Origin: Shewanella sp.
GTDB taxonomy: Bacteria > Pseudomonadota > Gammaproteobacteria > Enterobacterales > Shewanellaceae
Reading direction: 5' to 3'
DNA: 46,821 bases
NCBI RefSeq assembly: GCF_013214165.1
Contig: NZ_JABSSM010000036.1
Span: 1-46,821, forward strand
Numbering within the stretch: the first letter of the stretch is position 1; every line of letters begins with the position of its first letter. Shown one piece after another: positions 9,283 through 19,216 of the stretch. The notes under the pieces are model-generated. The model was not told where the DNA came from. It worked only from the letters and a program-made list of their open reading frames with translations, and ran no database searches. A program made the position numbers and the translations under genes.

Positions 9283-10203
9283 AATGGAAAACGTTATGAA
9301 TATTGCCAACAAAGAAGAATCCCATTTAACCCACTAGGTAAACTTATCGTCGCCCAGAATGAAGATCAGCAAGCGTATTTACAAAGTTTGCTGCTGAGGG
9401 GGAGCATCAATGGTGTTGACGATCTTGTATGGCAATCTCGACGAGAGCTGCATCGATTTTCATCTGAGTTAAAGGCGTCAGTCGGGCTCCTCTCGCCATC
9501 GACCGGCATCATAGATAGCCACAGTTACATGCAGAGCCTGCTAGCTGAGGCCGAATCCAATGGCGCCATGTTTGCGGCTAACACTCAATTTATAGGGGCC
9601 GAGCCCACAGATAAAGGATTTAACCTTAGCCTGGATATTGAAGGTGAAGTCATGTCGCTACAGAGTCGCTACCTTATCAATAGTGCGGGCTTATACTCTA
9701 CTGATGTGGCTCAGAACATTGACGGAGTTGGGAGGGCAAGTATTCCTGAGCTCCATTGGTGTAAAGGCCATTATTTTTCTTATGGGGGCAAGAGTCCATT
9801 TTCAAGACTTGTCTATCCAGTCCCAGAGACAAATATCACCGGGCTTGGGATCCATGCGACCCTAGACATGGGCAGACAACTGAAATTTGGCCCTGATACC
9901 CAGTACATATCTCGCTCGACAACCCCAGACTACAGCATAGATTCAAACTTGAAACCTAGGTTCCTCGAGGCAATAAGGCGATATTTCCCAGACATAGATG
10001 CGAATAAGCTTCGGCCTAGTTACTCGGGAGTACGACCTAAGCTTCAAGGGCCTAACGCTGGTTTTGCAGATTTCCGCATTGATGGCTGTAAGGCACACGG
10101 CATACAGGGCTTAATTAACCTGTTTGGTATCGAGTCTCCAGGACTCACCGCCAGCTTGGCAATAGCGAAATATGTAGAAGCATTACTGGCAGAGGAAAAA
10201 TAA
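9283..10203 (+). pseudogene. 5'-truncated FAD oxidoreductase (L-2-hydroxyglutarate oxidase-like)
   Basis: The C-terminal three quarters of a DAO-type FAD oxidoreductase is intact. It includes GKLIVA, SPSTGIIDSHSYMQSLL, LINSAGLYS, a long substrate-binding part, SYSGVRPKLQ and the C-terminal FGIESPGLTASLAIA. Homology-like sequence runs upstream to about 9283 (G-K-R-Y-E-Y-C), where a TAA closes the frame. The first 70 or so residues, including the GxGxxG FAD-binding start, are missing, and no remnant of them is visible in the 120 bases upstream. The only in-frame starts are non-ATG, such as TTG at 9388. A protein without the dinucleotide fold could hardly bind FAD. Related family members run to about 370-400 residues. 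Confidence 0.8.
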
Positions 10204-10345
10204 ACCAGGAGTTGGGACTCTAGCTCGGTGAAAGTGGCGCACTTTTGAAAAAGTGTTTGCGGCAATGTTGGATTGGTGAAAATTGTACTAGATTTATAGT
10301 GGAGTTCTATTATGGACAAGGTTATTGTTGGCTTGAGGTGTTCAT

Positions 10346-10789
10346 ATGCGTAACGTCAGAATAGACTGGTATAGGTTACTTGGTTATAGCTTACTTTTTT
10401 TACTTTTTTCCCTAATTGTGACCATAGGATTTGTCTTTTCACTAACCGGTGAGTTAAATCAGTTAACACAAATTGATGTTCAAATATCGGGTATTGAGTT
10501 GGCTTTTTCTTTGGCAATGTTAGTCTGCATCCCTTTATTGCTGATCCGTTTCGCATTTTTTTTCTATCGTATGCTAATGCGAGGGCGTAGACATGGCATC
10601 GGCATCATCTGTTATCAAAATCTGTTTAATCCATTCAATTTTCTTCTTTTTCCAAGTTTGCTCAACCCTGATGGCCTAGAGTCACGAAGGCGTTGTATCG
10701 TCAGCGTCTTACTACTACTCATACTATATGTTGTCGTGTTTTTCGATAGCGTTATCAAGCCTATGCTTTTAGCGGGATTTTCTGGCTAG
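10346..10789 (+). CDS. Small integral membrane protein, unknown
   Basis: This 147-residue protein has three hydrophobic segments near residues 12-33, 48-73 and 115-138, with a basic loop (RGRRHG) between the second and third. I recognise no family. GAGGTG lies 6-7 nt before the ATG. It converges on the hydrolase-like gene, with the two stops about 13 bases apart. Confidence 0.7.
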   Translation: MRNVRIDWYRLLGYSLLFLLFSLIVTIGFVFSLTGELNQLTQIDVQISGIELAFSLAMLVCIPLLLIRFAFFFYRMLMRGRRHGIGIICYQNLFNPFNFLLFPSLLNPDGLESRRRCIVSVLLLLILYVVVFFDSVIKPMLLAGFSG

Positions 10790-10795
10790 TTTCAC

Positions 10796-10813
10796 TTTTT
10801 TGCTAGCAAAAAA
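10796..10813. terminator. Shared terminator of two convergent genes
   Basis: TTTTTTGCTAGCAAAAAA is an 18-bp perfect palindrome at the junction of the convergent genes and contains the minus-strand stop codon. A- and T-runs on both sides would give a U-tract in either direction, but the GC stem is short. Confidence 0.45.
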
Positions 10814-11753
10814 CAAAAAAGTTAGTCATGACGAACGCTTTAGCGGGAAAAAAGTTTCTCGAGCAAGTAAGAAACTTTTGAGACTCATCAATTCTTTTCA
10901 ACAGGCTATCCTTGAGTCTAGTAGCCACCTTTCTCGGTTCATCTTCTATATGCTTTAATTTCCATAATAGCTTGTGATAGTAGATCACCTGCTTACGCTT
11001 TAGGGTGAGTTTGCCAGTGGGATCACTGGAGAGGCTCTTGAGATAAAATGACAGTGTTCTTCTGCCCCTTACTCGTCGGGGAAAATTATCTAGATCTAGC
11101 CTGCCGTGTACAAAATCTAATACCGTCTCTTTTAATATGCCGAGATCTCTTAACGTTCTACCTATTCTATGGCCGACACCTGAGATTTTGAGTCTTTGCA
11201 CTTCACCGCTAAACCGTTCCATGTGGAGGCGATCAGGCTTCAATAGGGGGTCATAGATGATGGTCAAGGGTGTCTTGCAGCCACTGGCGTCATTGTTGTC
11301 CCCTGAGTATTGGCTTGTCTTATCGGCTTTGATAACTTTCGGATCCCAAGGCGCTAACAAAGGTGAGTAAGTGCTCAGAGGCATCATTAATAGGGCTCTA
11401 TCTAATCCAAGGGCATTGGCATGTAATGATACTGCAAAGCCACCTCGACTGATCCCGTAGCCTATTTTCTCAGGAAATATGGCAAGGGATGCTCCCAGTT
11501 GCTCGATAAAATGTTGCAGAGCTACCGAACGGAAGTATTCATCTTGCTGGGTATGGAAAAATGAGATGACGTTTATCTGCTGTTGTTTGAAAAAATCAAA
11601 ACCCCAGAGTACTTCATCTGTCTCTAATTCAGTTATCCATTCTGAGCCGGGAGGGAAGGTTATCACTACTGGAGTATCTTTATTTATGAGTCGGTATTGC
11701 ACAATGACATCGCCAATACGCAGACGGACATCTTGATTAAATTTTAACAACAT
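10803..11753 (-). CDS. Alpha/beta-hydrolase-like protein, unknown
   Basis: This 316-residue protein has no signal peptide. A strand-loop start (VVITFPPGSEW, 29-39) resembles the oxyanion region of alpha/beta hydrolases. GYGISRGGFA (98-107) is a nucleophile-elbow-like GxSxG with Ser102, and a later GVGHRIGR near 195 could supply the catalytic histidine. The last 100 residues are basic and helical (repeated K/R around LKRKQ and HKLLWKLK), which is unusual for a plain hydrolase. The substrate is unknown. AGGTAGG precedes the ATG. Confidence 0.65.
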   Translation of the reverse strand: MLLKFNQDVRLRIGDVIVQYRLINKDTPVVITFPPGSEWITELETDEVLWGFDFFKQQQINVISFFHTQQDEYFRSVALQHFIEQLGASLAIFPEKIGYGISRGGFAVSLHANALGLDRALLMMPLSTYSPLLAPWDPKVIKADKTSQYSGDNNDASGCKTPLTIIYDPLLKPDRLHMERFSGEVQRLKISGVGHRIGRTLRDLGILKETVLDFVHGRLDLDNFPRRVRGRRTLSFYLKSLSSDPTGKLTLKRKQVIYYHKLLWKLKHIEDEPRKVATRLKDSLLKRIDESQKFLTCSRNFFPAKAFVMTNFFVFC

Positions 11754-12069
11754 ATGCCTACCTGTGATGATTAAGCGAAGGGGATAAACCTGAGCCTAAA
11801 ATGTTCGTCCTGTATCTTTGGTTGGCATTGTATTTTTAATTTTTGCTTAAGATCACATAAATATCAGGGAGTGTGAGCTAGGTCTCGGTTTTGCATTGTC
11901 ATGTTAACTGATTGTATTTTATTTGTTTTATTTGTTTTTGTGATGCTTAAGTGGGGTGGGGTATGTGTGGTGTCGGCGTGGTTGTCATGCTTGATTTTTA
12001 GTATTTAGTGTTATTAAGCCCCTGACTGGCAACACTTGTCTCTGGTGGTACTTACTAAAAGTAAGCCAT
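11754..12069. other. Intergenic region before the hydrolase-like gene
   Basis: These roughly 315 AT-rich bases must hold the promoter of the minus-strand hydrolase-like gene. I see no gene, repeat cassette or recognisable operator here. Confidence 0.5.
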
Positions 12070-12095
12070 AAAAAAAGGAGCCCAAGGCTCCTTTT
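12070..12095 (-). terminator. Rho-independent terminator of deaD
   Basis: GGAGCC and GGCTCC form a 6-bp GC-rich stem with a 3-nt loop, extended by A-T pairs. On the minus strand it is followed by seven T. It lies 48 bases past the deaD stop. Confidence 0.85.
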
Positions 12096-12142
12096 CATTG
12101 ATATTTTCACTTAGCGTCTATGCGCCTGTGAATCATCTTAGA

Positions 12143-13990
12143 TTAGCTCTCTTTAGGAGCGCCACCTTTACGATGGGGTTTTCTGTCACCGGAGGATGAT
12201 GGGCGACGATCGCTAGCATCTCTGCGTGGGCGACGTGGTGGACGGCTATCTCCACCTGAAGGAAGCTCGGCACCTTCGGCTTCACGAATGTTCAGAGGTC
12301 TACCACATACACGTACTTTTCTAAGGTGTTGCAGTACATCTGCTGGCATTCCGGCAGGCAGATCGATGGCTGTTATTTGATCGAATAACTGAATTTGACC
12401 AATGTAACGGCTGTCGATGTTAGCTTCGTTCGCGACGGCACCGACTATATTACCTACACCAACGCCATTGTCACGGCCAACATCAATGATGTAACGACAC
12501 ATCTTAACGTCTGGACTGTCTTTAAGTGCGTCAGCTGTACCTAAGTTGCTAGGAGTCGGGCGTGAATCACGACGTGGACGCTCGCTACGCTCACCACGAG
12601 AACCGCGGTCACCACGATCATTACGGTCACGAGAGTTACGATCATCTCGGCTATCACGTTGACGTTCGTGAATCGCTGGTAACTGTAGAGGACGGTCTTT
12701 CTGTACTTGCTGAAGCAGAGCGGCGGCAAGAATATCTGTATCGACTTCTAGCTCTTGACATAGCTTTGCTACTGCACCCTTCATGAAGTCCAAAGAGTCT
12801 TTAGCGATAACCTCGGCAACTTGCTCACCTAAGCGAGAAAGACGACGTTCAGTTACTGTCTCAGGGCTCGGGACGTCCATCGGAGAGATGCGGCTCTTAG
12901 TTGCACGTTCGATAGTGCGTAGCATGCGCATTTCTCTGTGTGTAACGAAAAGAATTGCCATACCTGTACGGCCTGCACGACCTGTACGACCAATACGGTG
13001 AACGTAAGCTTCAGTATCATATGGGATATCGTAGTTAACTACGTGTCCTATACGCTCAACGTCAAGGCCACGAGCTGCGACGTCTGTTGCAATAATGATG
13101 TCTAACTTACCGCGTTTAAGCAGATCAATTGCACGCTCACGTGCTTGTTGATTCATATCACCGTGTAGAGGTGATGATGCGTAACCGCGAGCTTCTAATT
13201 TTTCAGCCAGTTCGACACAACTGTTACGAGTACGAACGAAGATGATAATACCTTCGGTCTTCTCAACTTCTAAAACACGTACCAGTGCTTCAAGTTTGTT
13301 GTGTTGTGAGACCTGCACGAAGCGCTGTTCGATGGTGTCAACAGTAGCTGTAGTAGCAGCAATCTTAACGTGAACAGGCTCGGTCAAATATTTATTAGCG
13401 ACACGCTTGATTTGCTCTGGCATAGTGGCAGAGAAAAGAGCGAGTTGACGTTGCTTAGGCGTATGCTCAAGGATCCATTCGATATCGTCGATGAAGCCCA
13501 TTTTAAGCATCTCATCGGCTTCGTCGAGGACCATAGCTTTTAGTGAATCAAGTTTTAGTGTGCCGCGACGCATGTGGTCCATAACACGACCAGGCGTACC
13601 AACGATGACCTGAGGGCCACGTCTTAGGGCGTTTAGCTGCTGTTGCATGCTCTGACCGCCGTAAATTGGCAGTACATGTAAGCCTTTAACAAATTTAGCG
13701 TAGGTAGCGAACGCTTCGGCAACTTGCACGGCAAGTTCACGAGTCGGTGCTAAGACTAAAATCTGCGGAGCATTAATTGAAGGGTCTATGGTGCTAAGTA
13801 GTGGCAGTGCGAAAGCACCCGTTTTACCTGTACCAGTCTGCGCCTGACCTAGTATGTCTTTACCCGCCATAAGAGGGATGATACTTGCGGCTTGAATCGG
13901 GGTTGGCTTCTCATAGCCAAGCTCGTCAAGAGAACGCAAAAGAGGCTCGGCAAGACCGAGTTCGCGGAAAGTTAGTTCATTGGATGACAT
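12143..13990 (-). CDS. deaD: DEAD-box RNA helicase DeaD/CsdA
   Basis: DeaD is an ATP-dependent RNA helicase acting in ribosome assembly and mRNA turnover, especially in the cold. The Q motif (GYEKPTPIQ), motif I (AQTGTGKT), Ia (PTRELA), II (DEAD), III (SAT), V (TDVAARGLD) and VI (HRIGRTGRAG) follow in order. Then come an R/D/G-rich linker (DDRNSRDRNDRGDRG) and the C-terminal DbpA-like RNA-binding domain (VGRDNGVGVGNIVGAVANE). The 615-residue length fits the family (E. coli 629). I start it at MSSNELTF; the 47 codons upstream lack family character. The 5' leader is at least 100 bases, as is common for cold-induced mRNAs. Confidence 0.94.
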   Translation of the reverse strand: MSSNELTFRELGLAEPLLRSLDELGYEKPTPIQAASIIPLMAGKDILGQAQTGTGKTGAFALPLLSTIDPSINAPQILVLAPTRELAVQVAEAFATYAKFVKGLHVLPIYGGQSMQQQLNALRRGPQVIVGTPGRVMDHMRRGTLKLDSLKAMVLDEADEMLKMGFIDDIEWILEHTPKQRQLALFSATMPEQIKRVANKYLTEPVHVKIAATTATVDTIEQRFVQVSQHNKLEALVRVLEVEKTEGIIIFVRTRNSCVELAEKLEARGYASSPLHGDMNQQARERAIDLLKRGKLDIIIATDVAARGLDVERIGHVVNYDIPYDTEAYVHRIGRTGRAGRTGMAILFVTHREMRMLRTIERATKSRISPMDVPSPETVTERRLSRLGEQVAEVIAKDSLDFMKGAVAKLCQELEVDTDILAAALLQQVQKDRPLQLPAIHERQRDSRDDRNSRDRNDRGDRGSRGERSERPRRDSRPTPSNLGTADALKDSPDVKMCRYIIDVGRDNGVGVGNIVGAVANEANIDSRYIGQIQLFDQITAIDLPAGMPADVLQHLRKVRVCGRPLNIREAEGAELPSGGDSRPPRRPRRDASDRRPSSSGDRKPHRKGGAPKES

Positions 13991-14238
13991 GGGTTGTAAC
14001 CTTGTGGAATAGCAGAGTGCTCGTAAAGCACATAGGTTTATAGACAGAAAATCAACCCCGTGTCGACTTCCCGCACCGAATAACGTATCAGTAAGCCGAA
14101 TATTATAGCAGGGTGCAATTGGTATTACCAATTAAAGATGGTGTTTTAGCCCGTATAATCGATAGTTTCCTAGCAAATATCAAGCCAATTAATGAGTTAA
14201 GGAGTGAGATATTTAATTTCTATTAGTGATTTTCAGGT

Positions 14239-15324
14239 TTATTCTAACGTTAAACTGTCGATAATCAGCAGTTGATAGGCAGATTCGCTTACAGCAGCCA
14301 GAAATTTAAGATCTATTTTTTCTACAGTATCACCGCTCTGGTGATAATCATTGTGAGGCGGGACTCCAAAGTAGAGCCAGGGGATCCCGGCCTTATGTAG
14401 AGGATAGTGATCAGAGGCCCTCAGCCAGTCTATTTTCTGGACACTCCTAGCCAGGGGGCGGGCATGTTTGGCCTTGATACACAGGCCCGTGGTGTCGGTC
14501 AATGTCTGCTTTATCTCATCAAAATGGGAGAAACCCCGCCGGCCTTCGAGATAAATAACATAGGAGCGACCGGGACGGCCAACCATATCCAAGTTGATGG
14601 CTAACTCTATCTGTTTTATTTGTGGGATGGCATTTAGTTGTTTGAGTTGTTCGACTAAGGCATAGCTACCAAAGAGGCCTGGTTCTTCGGCATCGGTGGC
14701 GACAAATAAGGTGTTGACTGGCGCTTGGGGTTGCACTTGGGGTTGCACTTGGCGTGGAGCTGAATCTATTGGATTGTGTTCGATTTTGTTGTGTTTTGCA
14801 ATTTGGCTGGCGACTTGTAAAAGAGCCGCGACCCCGGAGGCGTTATCGTCTGCTCCCGGGTACATTTTACGTCCTTTCATGCCTAAGTGATCGTAATGAG
14901 CGAGAATGACCCGCCATTTGTCTGTGGGCTCGGCGGCATAGAAGGCGCCGACCATATTGACCCCCTGACGTTCACCTAAGTTATATTGGTATGTAAATGG
15001 GACTGAATATTCACCTTTCCATGGGGTAAGCCCTATTTCATCATATCGGTTGGCGATATATTGTCTAGTTAACTCGGCCCCTAAGGTACCGGTTTTTCTT
15101 CCCTCTAATTTCGGTGAGGTGAGCTTGGCGATATCGGCGTGAAGCTGGTCTGTGTAGACCCATTCGGCAGCGAGCTGAGTCTTGCATGAGGCGTAGGAAA
15201 AGTGTGAGTGAGTACAGCCTGAGATGAGCTGGCTAGTTAACAGCAGAGTGACGAGCATAGCTAATTGCTGAAATTTCAGCTTAGCAGTCGTTAGCTTATT
15301 AAATCGATGAGGAGTTGGATCCAT
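14239..15324 (-). CDS. M28-family zinc aminopeptidase, lipoprotein
   Basis: An N-terminal hydrophobic stretch ends in the lipobox L-I-S-G-C with Cys37, predicting an outer-membrane or periplasmic lipoprotein. The M28 co-catalytic zinc ligands are visible: H143 in LAHYDHLG, D159 in GADDNASG, EE in TDAEEPGLFGS, D in NLDMVGR, and H in PPHNDYHQSGDT. It should release N-terminal amino acids from peptides. The start at 15324 is chosen because AGGAA lies 4-5 nt upstream and the signal sequence is then placed normally; the longest frame adds 47 codons. A short P-Q-V-Q-P-Q insert between the third and fourth zinc ligands is unusual. It lies upstream of deaD on the same strand with a 248-base gap. Confidence 0.88.
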   Translation of the reverse strand: MDPTPHRFNKLTTAKLKFQQLAMLVTLLLTSQLISGCTHSHFSYASCKTQLAAEWVYTDQLHADIAKLTSPKLEGRKTGTLGAELTRQYIANRYDEIGLTPWKGEYSVPFTYQYNLGERQGVNMVGAFYAAEPTDKWRVILAHYDHLGMKGRKMYPGADDNASGVAALLQVASQIAKHNKIEHNPIDSAPRQVQPQVQPQAPVNTLFVATDAEEPGLFGSYALVEQLKQLNAIPQIKQIELAINLDMVGRPGRSYVIYLEGRRGFSHFDEIKQTLTDTTGLCIKAKHARPLARSVQKIDWLRASDHYPLHKAGIPWLYFGVPPHNDYHQSGDTVEKIDLKFLAAVSESAYQLLIIDSLTLE

Positions 15325-15508
15325 CCCGTTCCTTTTATGGCTGCCAGTTGTTTTATCTAACTTAACCCTATTTAAGCAGAGATACACTCGGTTTACCTGT
15401 CGAATCGGATAATGCTGGGGGGCTGGTGTCATTGTTTGCATCCAAGAAGCAAACAATGTGGTCAATATTCATTCGAAGCCTAGCAAACTTTGCGGCATAA
15501 ACGAATGG

Positions 15509-15670
15509 CTAGCTCAAACGTAGAGTGACCCCAAAAACCTCAATCGAAGAGAGAAGAACAGCACTGTAGTTGTGGCTGCGAGCTTCCAAGGCAGGGCGAA
15601 GTATCAATGCAGCTATGACCTTAAACAAAATAGCCAATACCAAGGCAGCCAGATCCCCGCCCACAAGCAT
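15509..15670 (-). CDS. Doubtful 53-residue hydrophobic peptide
   Basis: A 53-codon minus-strand frame encodes one strongly hydrophobic helix (MLVGGDLAALVLAILFKVIAA) and a short polar tail. There is no ribosome binding site at the ATG. The frame could also be the tail of a decayed gene, because an in-frame stop lies a few codons further upstream. Confidence 0.25.
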   Translation of the reverse strand: MLVGGDLAALVLAILFKVIAALILRPALEARSHNYSAVLLSSIEVFGVTLRLS

Positions 15671-15831
15671 TGCCGGAATGACGATAAAAATAAGCCAAGG
15701 TCAAAATGTAATCTGACTTCATTAGGAGTCGAATTACAGATTATCTCGCTAAAATGTGCTCTAGAAATTGGCTAAATATGACCCGTTAATTTCCATGTTT
15801 GTATAAAGTTATCAATATAATAAGCTAGATT

Positions 15832-15870
15832 TAGTGAGCCGGACCAAGCCATATCGACTCGGTCCGGCAC
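15832..15870 (-). terminator. Long inverted repeat after uvrA
   Basis: GCCGGACC and GGTCCGGC form an 8-bp GC-rich stem, extended by AGTG/CACT around one bulge, with a 15-nt loop. It lies about 47 bases past the uvrA stop. It lacks a U-tract on the minus strand, so it may be a terminator or an mRNA 3'-end stabiliser. Confidence 0.5.
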
Positions 15871-15916
15871 TTATATTTACAAGTATGATCACCCTTAGGT
15901 TTAGGTCAACTTGTCA

Positions 15917-18754
15917 TCATCCTTGCAGCAGAGGCTTAAGAAAACGTGCCGTATGGGACTCGGTATGCTGAGCGACCTCTTCCGGGGTACCGCTGACCAG
16001 GATAGTTCCACCTCCGGCGCCGCCTTCGGGTCCTAAGTCGATGATCCAGTCGGCAGTCTTGATGACGTCCAAGTTGTGTTCGATCACCACTATGGTGTTG
16101 CCATGGGATTTTAGTCTATGCAAGACGTCCAGCAGTAGCTGAATATCGGCGAAGTGCAGTCCGGTTGTCGGCTCATCGAGAATATATAGGGTCTTGCCCG
16201 TGTCTCTTTTCGATAGCTCCTTGGCAAGCTTGACGCGTTGGGCTTCACCGCCCGATAGCGTAGTCGCACTCTGACCTAGGCCAATGTAAGACAGACCGAC
16301 TTCCATCAACATCTGCAGTTTGCGGGAGATGGCGGGCACCGCATCGAAGAAACCACGCGCCTCCTCGACAGTCATAGACAAGACTTCGTGAATGTTTTTA
16401 CCCTTGTATTTTACCTCTAGCGTTTCACGGTTATAGCGCTGGCTCTTACAGTCGTCACAGGGGACATAAACATCCGGCAGGAAATGCATCTCAACTTTAA
16501 TCAGACCATCGCCCTGACAGGCTTCACAGCGGCCGCCCTTGACGTTGAAAGAGAAACGTCCCGGCTTATAGCCTCGTGTGCGCGACTCTTGAGTCGCGGC
16601 AAACAGCTCACGTATCGGGGTGAAAATACCCGTATAGGTGGCCGGATTAGATCTGGGCGTTCGACCGATAGGGCTCTGATCGATATCGACCACCTTATCG
16701 CAGTGATCCATGCCCTCGATACGCTTATAAGGGGAGGGTTCATCTACCGTGGCACCATTGAGTTGTCTGTGGGCTATCTTGTAGAAGGTGTCGTTTATCA
16801 GTGTCGACTTGCCGGAACCCGATACGCCGGTGACACAGGTGAACAGGCCGACGGGAATGGTTAAATCCACATCCTGAAGGTTGTTGCCACTGGCCCCGAA
16901 TAGCTCAATCACCTTGTCGGCGTCGTAAGCGACGCGTGCTTCAGTGATATGGATTTTTTTGGCACCAGACAGATATTGGCCGGTGATCGACGCCTCACAG
17001 TCGAGAATATCTTGCAGGGTGCCATCACAGATCACCTCGCCGCCGTGGATCCCGGCTCCCGGGCCGATATCGATAACGTGATCGGCCATCTTGATCGCAT
17101 CTTCGTCGTGTTCGACCACGATCACCGTGTTACCCAAGTCTCTTAGGTGAACTAAGGTTTGCAGCAAGCGCTCATTATCTCTCTGGTGTAGGCCAATAGA
17201 GGGTTCGTCGAGTACATACATGACACCGACCAGACCGGCGCCAATCTGGCTGGCGAGTCTTATTCTCTGGGCCTCTCCACCGGATAATGTCTCCGCCGAA
17301 CGGGATAGACTCAGATAATTGAGCCCCACGTTGACCAGGAAGCCGAGTCTGTTGCGCACTTCCTTGAGGATCTTCTCTGCTATCTGACCCTTCTGCCCCG
17401 GTAGCTCTAGACTGCTGAAGTAGTCCATGGCCTCGCCGATAGACCACTCGGTCAGTACTGGCAGGTTAAGATCCTTGATAAATACGTTTCTTGCCTCTTC
17501 TCGCAGACGAGAGCCACCACAGCTTTGACAGGACTGAGTATTGATGAACTTAGCCAGCTCTTCACGAACGGCATTTGACTCGGTTTCACGGTAACGACGA
17601 TCCATGTTGTTGAGAATGCCTTCGAAAGGGTGGTTACGTACCACTACATCCCCTCGGTCATTGATGTACTTGAAGGAAATGGTTTCCTTGCCGGAACCGT
17701 ATAACACCAGTTTGCGTACGTCATCAGTGAGTTGCTGGTAGGGCTTCTCAATATCAAATTTATAGTGTTCGGCTAATGAACTGAGCATCTGAAAATAATA
17801 GAAGTTACGTCTATCCCAGCCACGAATAGCACCGCCAGCGAGGGACAGTTCAGAATTCAATACCACTCGGTCAGCATCGAAAAATTGCTGCACACCTAAG
17901 CCATCACAGGTACCGCAGGCGCCAGCCGGATTATTGAAGGAGAATATTCTCGGCTCCAACTCGGCCATGGAATACCCACAGTGTGGGCAGGCGAAATTTG
18001 CTGAAAACAAGAGTTCTTCTGTGTGGCCTTCTTGGTCATTATCCATAGAGGCGACAGTCGCAATACCACCGGAGAGCTCGAGTGTGGTTTCGAATGACTC
18101 GGCCAGGCGCTGCTTAATATCGTCTCGTACCTTGAAGCGGTCGACCACGACTTCTATGGTGTGCTTCACATGTAACTCTAATTCTGGAGGATCGGTCAGA
18201 TCGCAGACCTCCCCGTCGATACGGGCACGAATAAACCCTTGAGCCGCCAGGCTTTCGAGAAGTTTGACATGCTCGCCCTTGCGATTGTTGACCACAGGGG
18301 CCAGTAACATTTGGCGGCTACCTTCGGGCAACTCTATGACCTTATCGACCATCTGGCTGACGGTCTGTGCGGCGAGCGGTTGGCCATGGGTCGGGCAACG
18401 GGGCTCACCGACACGGGCAAACAGCAATCGCAGATAGTCGTAGATCTCCGTGATAGTGCCTACGGTAGATCTGGGGTTGTGAGATGTGGATTTTTGCTCG
18501 ATGGATATAGCTGGGCTGAGACCTTCAATCAGATCGACATCAGGCTTTTCCATCAGGCTTAAAAATTGGCGCGCATAGGCGGAGAGAGATTCGACATAGC
18601 GTCTCTGGCCTTCGGCATACAAGGTATCGAAGGCTAGGGATGATTTTCCTGAGCCTGAAAGTCCGGTGATCACAATCAACTTATTTCTGGGTATCGTTAA
18701 GTCGATGTTTTTTAGATTGTGGGTGCGGGCACCACGTACTTCAATCTTGTCCAT
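15917..18754 (-). CDS. uvrA: UvrA, excinuclease ABC ATPase subunit
   Basis: UvrA is the damage-sensing, dimeric ABC-type ATPase of nucleotide excision repair that loads UvrB. Visible are the first Walker A (GLSGSGKSS, 31-39), zinc-module cysteines (CPHCGYS and CGTCDG, and a later CQSCGG pair), the ABC signature [12 protein letters not shown], and a second Walker A (GVSGSGKST). Further on come CEACQGDGL and a second signature, [12 protein letters not shown]. The 945-residue length is normal (E. coli 940). No LexA box with CTGT-N8-ACAG form is visible in the 84 bases between the start and array C. That is notable, because uvrA is SOS-controlled in E. coli. Confidence 0.97.
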   Translation of the reverse strand: MDKIEVRGARTHNLKNIDLTIPRNKLIVITGLSGSGKSSLAFDTLYAEGQRRYVESLSAYARQFLSLMEKPDVDLIEGLSPAISIEQKSTSHNPRSTVGTITEIYDYLRLLFARVGEPRCPTHGQPLAAQTVSQMVDKVIELPEGSRQMLLAPVVNNRKGEHVKLLESLAAQGFIRARIDGEVCDLTDPPELELHVKHTIEVVVDRFKVRDDIKQRLAESFETTLELSGGIATVASMDNDQEGHTEELLFSANFACPHCGYSMAELEPRIFSFNNPAGACGTCDGLGVQQFFDADRVVLNSELSLAGGAIRGWDRRNFYYFQMLSSLAEHYKFDIEKPYQQLTDDVRKLVLYGSGKETISFKYINDRGDVVVRNHPFEGILNNMDRRYRETESNAVREELAKFINTQSCQSCGGSRLREEARNVFIKDLNLPVLTEWSIGEAMDYFSSLELPGQKGQIAEKILKEVRNRLGFLVNVGLNYLSLSRSAETLSGGEAQRIRLASQIGAGLVGVMYVLDEPSIGLHQRDNERLLQTLVHLRDLGNTVIVVEHDEDAIKMADHVIDIGPGAGIHGGEVICDGTLQDILDCEASITGQYLSGAKKIHITEARVAYDADKVIELFGASGNNLQDVDLTIPVGLFTCVTGVSGSGKSTLINDTFYKIAHRQLNGATVDEPSPYKRIEGMDHCDKVVDIDQSPIGRTPRSNPATYTGIFTPIRELFAATQESRTRGYKPGRFSFNVKGGRCEACQGDGLIKVEMHFLPDVYVPCDDCKSQRYNRETLEVKYKGKNIHEVLSMTVEEARGFFDAVPAISRKLQMLMEVGLSYIGLGQSATTLSGGEAQRVKLAKELSKRDTGKTLYILDEPTTGLHFADIQLLLDVLHRLKSHGNTIVVIEHNLDVIKTADWIIDLGPEGGAGGGTILVSGTPEEVAQHTESHTARFLKPLLQG

Positions 18755-18956
18755 CTGTCTCTCTATGCCGAATAAAAAAGAGATCGATTATCGCATAAAA
18801 AATGATAAAAGCGGAATTGCTTTAACGCTTGGTTACAAGAGCGTTCGCGGGCTCACTCAGAGGACGCCAACGAGTTGGCTGCTAGGGAGCTGCGCTGCTA
18901 GAGCGTTCGCGGGCTCACTGCTGGAACGCCAACGAGTTGGCTACGGAACGTTCGCG

Positions 18957-19036
18957 GGGTGAATATGGTGAAGCCATTAGCTCATGAACGAGAGTCATGG
19001 ATGACGAACTGGCCTTGTAAAAGGATTTACACTCAC
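18957..19036. repeat. 80-bp element, copy 3
   Basis: This has the same sequence as the copies in array B except a G-to-A change in the ATGGATGGC arm (ATGGATGAC), which breaks one pair of the internal stem. It interrupts a GTTCGC...CTCAC cassette. Confidence 0.85.
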
Positions 19037-19136
19037 TCAGAGGACGCCAACACGTTGGCTGCTAGGGAGCTGCGCTGCTAGAGCGTTCGCAAGCTCACTG
19101 CTGGAACGCCAACGAGTTGGCTACGGAACGTTCGCA

Positions 19137-19216
19137 GGGTGAATATGGTGAAGCCATTAGCTCATGAACGAGAGTCATGGATGACGAACTGGCCTTGTAA
19201 AAGGATTTACACTCAC
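19137..19216. repeat. 80-bp element, copy 4
   Basis: It is identical to copy 3, including the G-to-A change, and again interrupts a GTTCGC...CTCAC cassette. The array-specific variant points to local duplication within each array. Confidence 0.85.

Larger units (their letters stand above)
15325..15916. other. Intergenic region between the M28 gene and uvrA
   Basis: These 592 bases contain a small candidate frame (15509-15670, minus) and a long inverted repeat (15832-15870). The rest shows no recognisable gene or repeat. The promoter of the M28 gene should be in its left part. Confidence 0.5.

Noticed and set aside
13991..14131. 47-codon N-terminal extension of DeaD
   Set aside because: The extension has no helicase-family character, and the inner ATG gives the normal MSSNELTF-type start.
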